DNA of 64,000 bases from assembly GCA_029216955.1 (NCBI GenBank), contig JANAVB010009598.1, positions 23,742,322 to 23,806,321 on the forward strand, in the 5' to 3' direction. This document shows positions 9,001 through 21,171 of this stretch, piece by piece. The DNA comes from Iris pallida (taxonomy: Eukaryota; Streptophyta; Magnoliopsida; Asparagales; Iridaceae). A model generated the notes under the pieces. That model was given only the letters and a program-made list of their open reading frames with translations. It was not told where the DNA came from and searched no databases. Numbering within the stretch: position 1 is the first letter of the stretch; each line of letters starts with the position of its first letter. The translations under genes were made by a program, and so were the position numbers.

Positions 9001-10931
9001 GTTCATATTTATTGTTTCTATTGAATAGGAAATTAGGTTTAAGGGTCGCTTATGGGTTTCTGATGGTTTGGACACATTTCGTGTCGTGTCGGGGTCGTAC
9101 TGGACCCGTGGACACGCCCCCGCGCGCACGCGATTGGCTCTCCTGCTATCACGTATCCCGTATGCCCTGTACACAACACTTGGACACGCCAAACTTGGCA
9201 TGGACACGGGGGCAGTGTCTGCACACACTTCCCCAAAGTTTCAGTGCACCTCGTTTTGTGTCGGACACGGAAACGAGGCTGCACTGGTCACACACTGCAC
9301 TGCACACACGTGACCTTGTACACTGATACGGCCTTCGTCGTGTCTAGACACAGCTTGGACACCTCGTGTTGACACGAGTGTGTAGCCCTAGTGTGGGCGT
9401 ACACGTGTGCACGAGCACGTGTCCTAATTCGTGTCATGTCGTGTCCACGAACGTGGTGAACACGTGCACGACACTGTGACACAGAGTGCACGGTTTGTGT
9501 TCGTGTGTGTTTTAAACAGTTTGGACACTTCGTGTCCACTCTTGTGGACACGAATGACACCCCCTAGACACGTGTACACCTGGGAAACACACCTATATGC
9601 CTGAATTGTTAAATCTATTGGGTTAATTATGGTTTCGAAATAGGTTTTTTCCCTTTGGACTGATACTCAGTTCAGATTTCTGAATCCTGGGATGATAATC
9701 CCTGTTTAATTTAATTAAATGATGTTTTAATTGTCATGATTGACCCTACATGTATTAGTTCATGTTAGTCTGATTTTTTCATGCTAGATTAGGTTGTTTG
9801 ATCTAGTAATGGGATTTGGGTTGTGAATGGACTGATGAGAGTCGACTGAATACACATTTTCCCTGAGATTTTACTCTAACTTTATTTCCTATTGTAAAAC
9901 TGAAGTTTGTTAGCCATTTAATCATCCATACATGTGCAATTACATCATTGTAATATTATTTACTGATTTGGTGGGTTTTAGATTTCAAATTTTGCTTTTG
10001 GGAGGTTGAACTGAGTTGTAAAACTGTGACTGATACATGTGTATTCAGTTCCGATTTGATTTTCATTCCTATTTAAAACTGATTTTATGATTCTTAGACT
10101 CCATGTTAATCCATATACTTATTGTTATTTCATTGATAGGTTTTATTGGCATGATAGATTAGGCTTTTATGAAAGAGTATGAAATTTCGAATGTGGACTG
10201 ATATGCAGTCCTATTCCTCATGTACGGAGCTTTCAATCCCAGTTCACAAGTGAAATTGATTTTTGGAATATATGGATTCGAATTGGTTGAAATGAACTGA
10301 TATTAAACTGCCTTTAATTCCCTGTTTTAAAACTATTTTTTTTGAAAGTTTACATTCCATGTTAATTTCCTGAATATTGTTAGTTCATGTTAGAGGGGCT
10401 TCGAAATGGGTGATGAGACACTTTGGTTAACTGTTAGTTAACTGAACTGTTTAATAACAAATGATATTGGTTTCCTTTCCTTCCCTGTTTGCTAAACTAC
10501 CCACAGTCCATTGAATCACACCACCCTACTTATTCCTGACACACATCCCCCTTACCCCTCTCCTACACACACAGGCCACCCTTAACTGTCACACAGTTCA
10601 CCATTTACACTCACCCACACACACACTATTTTACCTCCCTATCACATGATCTCATTTCACCCTCACACATACACCTGCCTAACAGTTGACACCCTACACT
10701 TTACACAGTCACACACACTCTAGCACATATTCCCTATCATTACTACTCACACACATACTTGACACTCACATACACATGTGACACTCTCATGTTCATGCCC
10801 ACACCCTCACATTGCTACTAACACACACATACACATTGCCCCCTCTCTCTATATGCATATGTATAATTATATGTGAATATCTATATGTATGTAATGTATA
10901 TTGTAAGTTAATGTATATTCAATGTAGGTAG

Positions 10932-10933
<2 letters not shown>

Positions 10934-11020
<87 letters not shown>

Positions 11021-11027
11021 TAGGTAG

Positions 11028-11098
<71 letters not shown>
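10934..11098. repeat. TA dinucleotide microsatellite in LTR B
   Basis: Two long TA runs are separated by TTTTGTAGGTAGCC, so the unit GTAGGTAGCC(TA)n is itself duplicated. The open frame on the minus strand here is only (TA)n. Confidence 0.95.
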
Positions 11099-11101
<3 letters not shown>

Positions 11102-11514
11102 AAATATGCATATGTATATCTATGTAATATTGAATGCCTAATGTAATGTATCTAAATATATATGTACATTGATAAATAAGTTAGACATGTTTGAATGTAT
11201 GCTAGTTATATAGCATGTAGCTATATTGTGATATAGTTGGGATAGGCTTATTTCAGGCTTGCATAGCCTTGTAATGGTGTGTACTAGCTAGTATAGGCTT
11301 GTGTGACCTAGTATAGACTAATGTAGACTAGTATAGACTAATTTAGACTTGTTAGACCTAGTTTGACCATAGTTGACCTAGGTTTGACTTCTTGGTTGAC
11401 CAAGGTTGACCAGGAGTTGACTTTGGCCTAGATTGACCTAGATTCATCTAGAATGCATTGAATTGCATATTGTTATCATTTTAGACTTGTTGTGACTTGT
11501 GTTGTTCTAATTAG

Positions 11515-11568
11515 GAGCCAGACACCTCTCCTCGGACAGTACATTTCATTCGGACACTCATATACCAG
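11515..11568 (+). other. Conserved 54-bp exon-like block of LTR B (3' copy)
   Basis: It is bounded by TAATTAG on the left and CCAG|GCGAGTACATTC on the right. Its length and borders match 7191-7244, 15016-15069, 38341-38394, 43817-43870 and 50602-50655. Confidence 0.45.
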
Positions 11569-12252
11569 GCGAGTACATTCTTTGATCATTTCATATCCTG
11601 CTTAGAATTATTTTCTGCATTAAATTACTTTACATGATAATGTCACGTTGGTTACACAGATTAGTACTATATGGATCCCTTCTTGAGATGTTATCCCTTC
11701 AGGGAGCAACGGGTACTTCATGTTCTGTGTGTTTCACTTATATGGCGTAACACTATGCTTTATTGGTTCGTCGTTCACTTGTGACATGTACTTTCATGCT
11801 CACAGAGTCTTCCTTGAATCCTTATCCCATTTATTGGGTCTCCTAGAATCTCCTAGATTCCCCATTTATGGGACATCCATGTATCACCCTTCGGGGGCCT
11901 TTGCTTGGAATCAAAACATAACCTGGTTGGATCCTTGTGTATTGATTGGGGGTACGGGGGAGTAGAAGTAGACATGTGAATATTATCCAAGTAGTGTAGC
12001 ATCAGAATCTTTCCATAGTGTAGCATCAGAATCTCCTATACCATTTACATGTCTATATTGTACTCTAACTCACTAGCCACTGTTAGTCTCTATTTGTAGT
12101 ATTTATTTCTATTTACAGTTCTTTCTCTGTTTACATACTGTATTTCTTTCAGTACCTGTATCTTACTTTACTGTATGATTATATTTTCTAACCTTCTATG
12201 AACTGTATTGTGCTCGCTCCTGTCCTGACTGGACCTGTTGAAAATATTACAG

Positions 12253-12368
12253 AGGAAGAGGAGGAGGCCTGTGTGGATACCTTCTACGGGGCAGCCCTAG
12301 ACGACACTTGCGAGCTGGACTCTCAGGAGGACCCAGCTCTAGCTGAGGACATTACCCTCATTGCCTAG
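12253..12368 (+). other. Conserved acidic exon-like block of LTR B (3' copy), frame intact
   Basis: After CTGAC (possible branch point) and AATATTACAG, the frame reads EEEEEACVDTFYGAALDDTC and goes on to a TAG at 12366-12368, with 38 codons after the split first codon. The B 5' LTR has the same length at 44561-44676. No start codon was found upstream in frame, so this is a coding-like exon, not a complete gene. Confidence 0.5.
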
Positions 12369-12825
12369 ACTAGCTTAGTTAGGCCTATCTTATTTATGTT
12401 GTCTTGAGACTGTTTTAGCTAGACTTTATTTCTATCTGGAGATTCTGAGTTGTATATATTCTTTCATATTCAGTAGCTGAGAATTGTACTCTGGATATTT
12501 GCTGGGATGTTATCTTAGACTATTTCATCATCTGTATTTCCATGAGTTCTATATCATATCGTACTTCTTCTTCCTTAGTTGTGATTGAGTTTACTTCTAT
12601 CATGTCACCCCATTCGGGGAGTATAAACTGCTTAGTATATTATTGCTAGATGTTGTGACCTAGGACAGCGTTCTACCACCGACACTACGGCGTAGGCTGG
12701 ACGTACCCACGTCTCGTGCCCTTACTATAGGGTGCGGGTCGTGACAAAGGCTTTTAGACACAAGTCATGACTTGTGGTTTTGAACCATTGATTAATGACT
12801 AAGCCCAACCCATTAGGCATGAGCC

Positions 12826-12935
12826 AAACCCTAACCCTAATCCTTAGTGGCTGGCCACCTTGCATTAGGAATCCCCCCTATAAATATTCTCCTCCATTTA
12901 GGGCTAGCCTCTTTAGGAAAGAACAAGTTTTAGAA
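12826..12935 (+). promoter_or_regulatory. LTR core promoter of C (telo-box and TATAAAT)
   Basis: AAACCCTAACCCTAA is followed by CCCCCTATAAATATTC (TATA at 12879-12885). GAAAGAG|GTATTT at about 12935 is the weakened counterpart of the GTAAGT donor in LTR A. Confidence 0.55.
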
Positions 12936-15015
12936 AGAGGTATTTTTCCATCTTCATAAATTCCTAGAAAATCCAAATTAACTCCTTTTTAATCCAAACA
13001 AATCGCAATAGGTTTTAAATTAAGTTTTATTGATGTTGTTATATTTATTTCTCAGTTTCATAGTAATTTGGTAGAGTTTGGAGAGTAAGAAGACACTCCT
13101 CTTTGAAGCTTTTTGAGGACTTGTGACACCATTAGGTAAATCATTAAAACTCCTTGTTAGATGCTATTTTTATTGCATTCTAACCAAGATCTAGGTGTCC
13201 CCTAGCTAACCCTAGATTTCTGTAGGATTTCGTGTCCTATTCGTGTCCCATTTGGACACGTATCAGTCCATGTGTTAGAGTGTTTGATGAAATGCCCCAA
13301 TGGGCATTTCGATTTAAATTTATGAAAGTAATTGAATAGAAAATATTGTTTTGATGTGGCTTGCATGTTCCTGATCGACTGGGAGTGAAATAGTGTCATG
13401 TCATGTCGGATTTGACACGTGCACACGTGGGTGCACACGTGCGTGCAGGCAGTTTTCGTGTCCTGCTACTCGGGTGCATTTGTGCAGCGGACACGCAACT
13501 AGGATATGTGAAATTGGACACACTATGGGGCACTGACTGACACCACATGTGTCAAGTCTTAGGGCCTCTCGTGTCGTGTCGGACACGTACGAAGCCGTGC
13601 ACTGGATTTACACTGAATCAACTACTGTCTATTCTTGACATGGATACGCGTGTCGTGACGCACACACGTGTATCGTGGACACGTATCAGGGTGTCCTCGA
13701 TCTAGCCGTAGTCGCCCTCGACACTGGGACATGATCACGACATCTGTGTCGTGTCGTGTCGTGTGCACGAGCACTGGAACCACGTGCACGAGGATTGGTC
13801 CAGTTTTGTATTGTTTTGGGTTCGGGGCTGTTTGGACACGTTTGTGTCCACTTGGTGGACACAAACACATTGCTGGACACATACACTATTAGTGTTTGAA
13901 TTACCAACTTTTAAATTAGTGTTTCCGGTTGTTTTGATTTATAATTTTCAGTTTACCCTAAATTTCCTGATACACATATTTCAGCATGTACCCAGTTTTT
14001 AAAAATGAACTTTGACAAATAAATTGACCTATTTAAATACTGTTAACTGGTGGTTTAAGTCCCTAATATGGTTTTCCTATATGTAATCTACTTGGGTTTC
14101 GATTTTGGTGTGATTTGGTTGAAAAGTGGAATCGAAATGGGGTTGTGACTGTTTGGGACTAAAACTGTCAAAACTGAAACTGTTTTGTGTATTTCTTTCT
14201 TCATTCTAAAATCTGAGAATCTGAATATTGCGCATTCGTTGGGGACTAGAGTCTTGGTCTGAAAACTGTTAAAGATGAATTGGTTTCCTTTCCTTTCTTC
14301 CTGTGAGGCTAACACAGCCTATATCACACTACACACACACAGTTTTAACATACTCTCACACACTATTTTATCACACACACAAGCACTCTCACATCACTCT
14401 CTCACTGCTCACACCACAGTACACTCTAACACACACATTGTCTATCACACTACACACACACATGCCTTCTCTCTCTATAACATGTGTAAGTATATATTAT
14501 ACATGAATAAATATATATATGTAATTTATGTATGTGTGTGTAATGTATATGTATGCATATCTAATTATGTATATAATGTATTATGTAGATATGTGGATAC
14601 ATATAGTAAGTAACATATATATTATATGTATGTGTGATATCATTTATGTATGTGTGGTATACCTATAGGTAGCCTAAATGTGTAAATATATGTATGTATT
14701 ATGTAAACTCCATGTGTAGGCCTAGATGCAATATTAGGTTGTGTGATGGTGGGTTGACCTTGTGTTATATATGTTGTAAGGACTTGGTATAATAGCATAG
14801 GTTAGTTTAGCCTTGTTTAGACTAGTAGACTAGTTAGACCTAGAATGACTTGTTTGACCTAGTTTGACCATGGTTGACTTAGGTTTGACTTCTTGGTTGA
14901 CCAGGGTTGACCAAAAGTTGACTTTGGCCTAGATTGACCTAGATTCATTTAGAATGCATTAAATTGCATCTTATTATCATTTTAGACTTGTTGTGACTTG
15001 TGCTGTTCTGATTAG

Positions 15016-15069
15016 GAGCCAGACACCTCTCCTTGGACAGTACATTTCACCTGGACACTCAGATACCAG
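15016..15069 (+). other. Conserved 54-bp exon-like block of LTR C
   Basis: It is bounded by CTGATTAG on the left and ACCAG|GCGAGTACATTC on the right. Its partner block is missing because element T inserted about 105 bp downstream. Confidence 0.4.
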
Positions 15070-15174
15070 GCGAGTACATTCTCTGATCATTTCATATCCT
15101 GCTTAGAATTATATTCAGCTTTAGATTACCTTACTTGATGCTATCACGACATTATCACGATTAGTACTATATGG

Positions 15175-16302
15175 TGTAGGAGCGTAAAAAGTGTTTCACA
15201 GAATGTGTTTCACAGAATGAGTCAAAGTGATAGATCATTCTACTCAAATTGATCTACTTTACGCCACAGGGAGGTTAAATACTTTACGCCCAAGACAAGG
15301 CTAATCGCTTTTTACGCCTAAAGCAGCCGAGGTCAAGACAATGGTTTTACGCCTAAGATAGGTAACCCTCTTTTTATGCTGGACAAAGCTGTCAAGTCTC
15401 ACATTTAATGCAAAGTCTGACATGAAGATATTGATGATGGCATATACCACAGATTTGAAGGGATTTATTTTATACAGAGACCAATGTTGTCGTTTAGTAT
15501 GTAGACTGAGCTACTTTACGCTCACACTATGGCTTCTTTTGCGCATGGAGATTATATGAGTTTTTACGATCGAAAGTCGACGTGTGCTAAAGTCTATTTG
15601 GGCTACTTTACGCTCAAGGTTATTTAATAACCACTTTACGCGGGAAATCTATGACAGGGCTGTTTTATGCCTAGTACTGCTTTACGCTCAGAGTACATTG
15701 GGGTTGTTTTATGCCCTATTCTTCTTCATCAGTTGAGAACGTGGTCTACCTACATGGCTTTCATGCCACACATCTCGAAGAACGTGTGTACGTGCATCCT
15801 ATTCTTACTGAAATGATGGGACACGTGTCAACATATACAGACGATGACTTCAGTCGGGTGGCAGTTATTAGCGTAAAGGCGGAACTTTTGCTGAGTTTTA
15901 CGCACAAGAGCCCAAGTCTATAAGTAGACTTATTTTCTCATAAGACACACACACAGAGACAGGAGAAAAGACAGAGAGATTAGAACTCAGAGATTTTTGA
16001 TTCTCTAGAGCATTCTTCTTCAACCTTTCTTTCAGAACAGAGTGAAGCAAAGCAGGAAAGCATTCGGCCTCGCCATCAGTGCCCAAGTGCATCGATACCT
16101 TTCTGGTGACTTAGTTCTTCCAAGTTGTTCATCTTCAAGCAGCGATCTTCATCATCATCGTATGGTCCAAGGAACAAAGTGATCATTTACAGATCAGACT
16201 TCTACAGTAATACTTTTCCAGAATAAATTTGTACTTCTTGTACTCTTCCTCATTTTATTTTCAAAATCTGACTTCCAGGCATTTTGTTAAGTGAAACAAA
16301 AA
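15175..16302 (+). repeat. 5' LTR of element T (right border approximate)
   Basis: It begins TG at 15175 and ends somewhere between CCAGGCA (about 16281) and the primer site at 16303. It is studded with TTTACGC/GCGTAAA words: 15182, 15258, 15283, 15311, 15346, 15515, 15607, 15635, 15681, 15871 and 15897. No matching right LTR was seen, so the border rests on the primer site alone. Confidence 0.7.
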
Positions 16303-19290
16303 TGACGACTCTGCTGGGGACGACCTTCTCCTCTGACGAGGAGGCAATTGATCAATACGATGATGTGTCGATTGGATCGACAAAGAAGACTCTGGTTGTA
16401 CACTTCGACCAGACTGCTTATGAAGGGATGCTCCGAACTGGGGGTGGTTCTCGCTACTCCAATATTCAAAAATCTCGCAAAGCACGAAAAGTTTGGATTC
16501 CTAAATCCAAAATAGCTTATGATCTCTCTGTTGCTGCTAGTGGCAAGGGAATTCTTTCCACTCCTGTCGTAGGGGACTCCCGTTTGTAACGAGGCAGTCC
16601 TTACTTCAGAGTTGCACTCAAAGTGTGACGATTTATCTTCCGTTTGTAACGGTGAAGATAATCAGGTTTCACGTCCACTGCGTAAGAACCAGGTTTTACG
16701 CTCAGTGGATAAGAACCAACTTTTACGCTCAGTACATAAAGATGAGTCTCTCATTTGTAATGGGACAGACTCTAACGATTGTGCTTCTGGGTATAAGAAT
16801 CAGTCTCCCGTCGGTGACGTGGTAGGCTCAAATAAATTACGCTCCTCGCATAAAACAAAATCTCCCGTCTGTGACGTGGTATAACCAATTTTTACGCTAT
16901 ATGCGTAAAGGTAAATCTCCTGTCTTTGACAGTATAGATAAAATTCAATGATTTTTACATCTAATGTGAATGTACCTAAACGTGTGCAGTAAAAATGTTG
17001 TTGGTAAAGCTTCAGTTCTACACCAACAGCCTTCTTATACTGCTCTACGCAAAGTACTAAATCTACAAATTACACGCAATAAAAATGGAGTCCTTCGTAC
17101 TAAAAAATTTCAAGATTTACGCACACAACTCCAAACGCGTAGAAATGTACAATTTGGTTCTGCGAATGCAGCCAGTAATCTTCTTTATACACAGGGGACT
17201 AAACATTTTTCTACCCCTAATGTAATAAAGAAGACTAATCCCTCCACTCCTTCTGACTTACGTGAATTGCTAATGCAAAAGCGTAAGAATAAACAATCTC
17301 CGATGACACTTCCCAAGAAAAATATCATTGTGATTATCACCAGTTGTAATCAATTGTTGTTGTTCGACTTCAAAACGGTCAGTTTTTGATCGATTGAGTT
17401 TTAATGTGTCTCAACAACAAACTGAAGACCAGGAACATGAGTTGTCATATGTGTGTGAACATGGCATTCATACTAACAAAGGACGACGTCCAAGACGAAA
17501 TACGTCCCAGACCCCAGGTCAGCAACAGTTCAACAGACTCCTTGATTCTTTTGAGGGAGTATATCAGAACACTCGCTCAAGAAGATAAATGCAGACTTCT
17601 GATTCAGAAGCTGGGGGTACTCAATCTTTTGAGTCCGAGACTGACAGTGTCGATTCATACTTCTATACTGATCCTTCTATATCTTCAAGAGAGGTTGAAT
17701 CCTATGTTGTTGGAGATGAACCAGAGACCTTATCTGTTAATACAGAACAGCATCTCACTGCCGTTGAGCAATCACTGAAAGACATGCTTAACATGGTACA
17801 AAACATGCATCAGATAATATTGAATCAGCAAACTGCTCAGCCGACAGTAATAGCACCAGTACCAGTAGCGCACAAACTCAAGATAGTCAAGGGGCTGATA
17901 TACCTTTGAATGTTCAGGAGCCTGCTGTTAATCAAAATTCTGCATATCCAGATCCTATTATTCCAGAAGATGTACCATCTCCGGTGGGGATTACGGTACA
18001 TCCAACAACTATTCAATCAAATGTCTTCCGCAAACTAGTGAGGCCATTCAAGCAGTGCGTGAACTCAAAGCACAGTTTGAAGTCTTGAGGCACAAGGATC
18101 AACTCCAGAGGTTAGGGATTAAGCAACCTTATCCTCCTCATTGGAATGATGTACCCTTTCACCAAAATTTATGCCACAATCCATGGTATTGTTTGATGGG
18201 AGGACTTCTCCTAGTCAATATATCAATTATTTTGATATTATGACTGTACATATGCAGAAAAATGATGCTCTTCTCACTCGAGTGTTCATTGGTTACTTGA
18301 CGGGTTCGGCTTAATTGGTATCGAAGTTTACCCGACAATTGTATTTCGTCTTTTTACGAATTTAAGGCAATGTTTCTCTCATTTCTACGAAGGAGGTATG
18401 GACATGAACATGTCCTCCTTGATAGAAATCAAGCAAAAGGAGAAAGAAGATACTCGGACGTTCATTGAACGTTTCCGACAGGCGACTTTAAAGATGTCTC
18501 CTGGTATGCCAGATTAGCACTCAATGATATGCAAGATGAATCTGCGACCATCTATTGCTTTTTACGAATTCTCAATTCACAGATTGGGCTTCGTTCATCA
18601 TAGCAGCAGTTTCTGCCGAGACCAATGGTAGGTTGGCACGTGAACATAGGATGATTTTGCCTCAGATGACAGAGGAAAGAAAAGTAATCCTGGTAATAAC
18701 CCGGTAATCGTAATGTGAAAGGAAAAGATACCCTCATGGTTAATCTTTCCAAGAATAAAACGACGCCGAATAGTCAGGAATCTTCCAGGCCAAGGAAGAA
18801 TACTCTTTTGATGAGAGTGATATCCCAGGGATATTTAATGTCTGGTAAAGAGTGGCAAACTTCAGATTCCAGAGCCAAAGAGGCCCAATGAGGTGAATCT
18901 AACTGACAATCCCAAATATTGTATCTATCATAGATACATTAATCATCCTACCAGTGCTTGCTATGTCCTGAAGAAGAAAATCCAGAAGCTGATAAATGGC
19001 GGGCTATCGCCTTAACTAATGATGACCATACGGTTACAACCAATATGGTTTCTCTTCAATTCGGGGACTTTCCTCCACAGCAAGTAGCAGATGGAATCAT
19101 CCCAATCCCGAAGGCGACGATAAAGATTGTGAATATCCGCCTCCTAGAGAAGAAAATGACGAATTGCTGCCTCTTACCTTAAAAAATGGTGAAATTATGT
19201 GGGTACATCCTGACTTAATATCTGAATTGGAAAATGAAAGTAAAACTTCAAAATCCAAGAAAGACAAAAAGTCAAAACCTGCAACATGAT
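16302..19290 (+). pseudogene. gag: Gag region of element T, broken
   Basis: The first open piece runs from ATG 16302 (MTTLLGTTFSSDEEAIDQYD) to a stop at 16587-16589; the leader ATG overlaps the primer site. Further fragments continue in changing frames. The gag capsid homology is clearest at about 18183-18516: FDGRTSPSQYINYFDIM, a premature stop after IGYLTGSA, WYRSLPDNCISSFYEFKAMF, and then a frameshift before KQKEKEDTRTFIERFRQ and MSPGMPD. At least four frameshifts or stops separate these pieces, so no complete Gag is encoded. GCGTAAA words continue into this region (16694, 16722, 16891, 16903, 17116). Confidence 0.8.
16303..16320 (+). other. Primer-binding site of element T (tRNA-Arg type)
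   Basis: TGACGACTCTGCTGGGGA differs by one base from TGGCGACTCTGCTGGGGA, the tRNA-Arg complement I know from Tat/Ogre elements. The ATG at 16302-16304 overlaps its first bases. Confidence 0.75.
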
Positions 19291-20344
19291 TTCTCATGTT
19301 ATTCCAGATCCCGACAATTCAGATTATCTATGGAATGGCACTCCTTTGGAAGATAGACTAAGAGGATTGAACATATATCCTCCAAGTCAAGCTCCTCCTA
19401 CCAAACTCAAGCTTACTCATCAGCAGTGGTTAGCTAAAATAGTGTCCCTTTATACCGGGAACAACAAGTCTTCGCTGCTTACAAAAAGCTCCTACAGGGA
19501 TTTTTTCTCGTATCCCGAATCCTTCTCCTCTATAGTTACAGAGACATCTATTCCTCATTCTCCTGTGGATACAGAGATCTTTCTTTTCTCTGTGGAACCA
19601 TTTGTTAAAAGCCTGCTGCCCATTCATCTATACAGTCAGCAATCTGTCTTCTCATGAAGAAAATGGGTTATGACTTTCAGAAGGCAGAAGGTTTGAATTA
19701 TGATAAAGGAATACGACTTCTTTACAAATTCAAAATCAAAAATCCACTGTTGGATTGGGTTCTGAAATTCCTCACAAGAAACCTTACAAAAAAGGGCTAA
19801 AGGGAGGAAGACTAAATCCTGTAATATGGTACTTCCTTCTCTTGAGTCTGAAGAAGAAACTTTACTGGTACAAGATCTGGGAAGGAGTACCACAAAGATT
19901 ATGAGGGATCTTCCAAAGAAGCAGAAGATGTAGTAGAAACACTACCAGCTCAACCTTCTCCTGTTCCTGCTAAACCCTCGGTGGTTGAAAAGGGGAAACA
20001 GAAAGCAGTACGTTTCGACGTTCCATTGAAGTCTGCTTCCAGTCAGGGGGTGGTGATGAAACCTTACAAATTTGATATTCTAGCTCAGTTAGCCAACACT
20101 CCGGCTAGACTATCCATATTTGAACTGCTTCATCTTTCTAGAGAAAGCAGGAGACTTTGAGTGAAGCTCTACTTCAGGCAGATTCATGCTTGGCTCAACT
20201 CAAGAGTCCTGATAATAATCCAGTGTCGTGTCCGCAATGTCATAGTGTGATGGAAGCAATTCCCAATATCACCTTTACACAAGAAGATATGCTATTGAAG
20301 CATAACAAACATGGACAGACCTCTGTGCTACACTGGGTATATTC

Positions 20345-20842
20345 GATCTACTGAAATTGACAGGATTTACATCGATCCTGGGTCGTCAATTAGCATAATC
20401 CTTCAAAGTATGCAAGACCCCTGAGGATTCCTACTAGTGACCTGACTTACACTAGTACTAAGATAGTTGGTTTTAACTCTGGCAAGAGTAAACCACTGGG
20501 AAGATTCGTCTGAAGATTCAGATTGGCGATCTGCGAACTATGGTAACCTTCTATGTTATCAACTCAGATGTATCCTACAATATTCTTCTTGGAAGACCGT
20601 GGATTCATGAACACAACATTGTGCCTTCAACTCTCCACCAATGCTTTAAGTATGTGGATTCTCAAGGAGTTGTAAAGACTGAATTTGCTTATATCAATCC
20701 CTTCAAGGGTATCGAAGCCTATTTTTCTGATTCAAGGCTTTATAAACAAGAACATGTGAAAGAGATATCAGACATAGCTGAAGATCAATCTTTTATTGAA
20801 GATCAGTCTATTAATGAAGATCCTCAGAAGAACAACCTTTGA
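20345..20842 (+). pseudogene. pro: Aspartic protease of element T, broken
   Basis: The active-site segment reads RIYIDPGSSISI (about 20360-20395), followed by frameshifts. The C-terminal part is open from 20540: VTFYVINSDVSYNILLGRPW, then IHEHNIVPSTLHQC, the hallmark retropepsin wording of Tat/Ogre-type elements. The catalytic triplet is D-P-G rather than D-S-G or D-T-G, another sign of decay or of a variant site. The reading frame ends at 20840-20842. Confidence 0.8.
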
Positions 20843-21171
20843 AGATCATAGTCAAAGGACGAATCCAATCCCAATCTGTCAATGATCAACCTTTGGTAAT
20901 CAAGGTTAAAGGAAGAACTCAAGCTTCATCTGAGGAATAGTAAATGTTCCTACTAAGAGCCATGTTCAACCCTTTTTATTAAGGTCAAAGGGCGTACTTC
21001 TTGTACGAATGATCCAGAACCACCATTGATTGTCAATCTTGGAAAACCTACGCAGAAGACGGATAATGGTCCACTGATAATTAATCCGAAGCGTAGCAGT
21101 CAAATCGTAAATGATGTAAATATTGATCATTCTGTACTTTTTGATATCATGAAGATTTCCTTTTCGAGTAT

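Larger units (their letters stand above)
8336..12746 (+). repeat. Right part of the 3' LTR of element B (left part lost to the A insertion)
   Basis: The sequence continues where 47963 stops: the undisturbed version is read through at about 40380-40400 in B's 5' LTR. It carries telo-box and TATA (8516-8575), GTGTC module (8918-9585), CA-rich tract (10500-10850), TA microsatellite, W-box cluster (about 11360-11440), the two exon-like blocks, and the terminal GGTCGTGACA ending at 12746. AAGGC follows at 12747-12751, the same five bases that precede B's 5' LTR at 40028-40032, so this is the genuine right end of B. It is nearly identical to 60619-64000. Confidence 0.92.
12747..15174 (+). repeat. 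Right part of LTR C (older LTR that hosted element B)
   Basis: AAGGCTTTTAGACACAAG continues the LTR piece that ends at 40032. Aligned to LTR A, the two pieces read through the same region (around AAGTCATGAC near 4840). It has a telo-box (12826-12840), TATAAAT (12879-12885), the hairpin at 13289-13310, a GTGTC module (13228-13880), a CA-rich tract (14320-14470), W-boxes (about 14850-14940) and the 54-bp block at 15016-15069. It is cut off at 15174 by element T inside the second LTR intron-like segment. Confidence 0.88.

Noticed and set aside
9288..9560. Long open frames on both strands in the GTGTC modules (for example here, 13622-13882 and 61321-61860)
   Set aside because: They arise from a stop-poor repeated word; several frames are open at once and no frame is conserved between LTRs.
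10908..11111. Minus-strand open frame of repeated Ile-Tyr
   Set aside because: It is the translation of a TA microsatellite.
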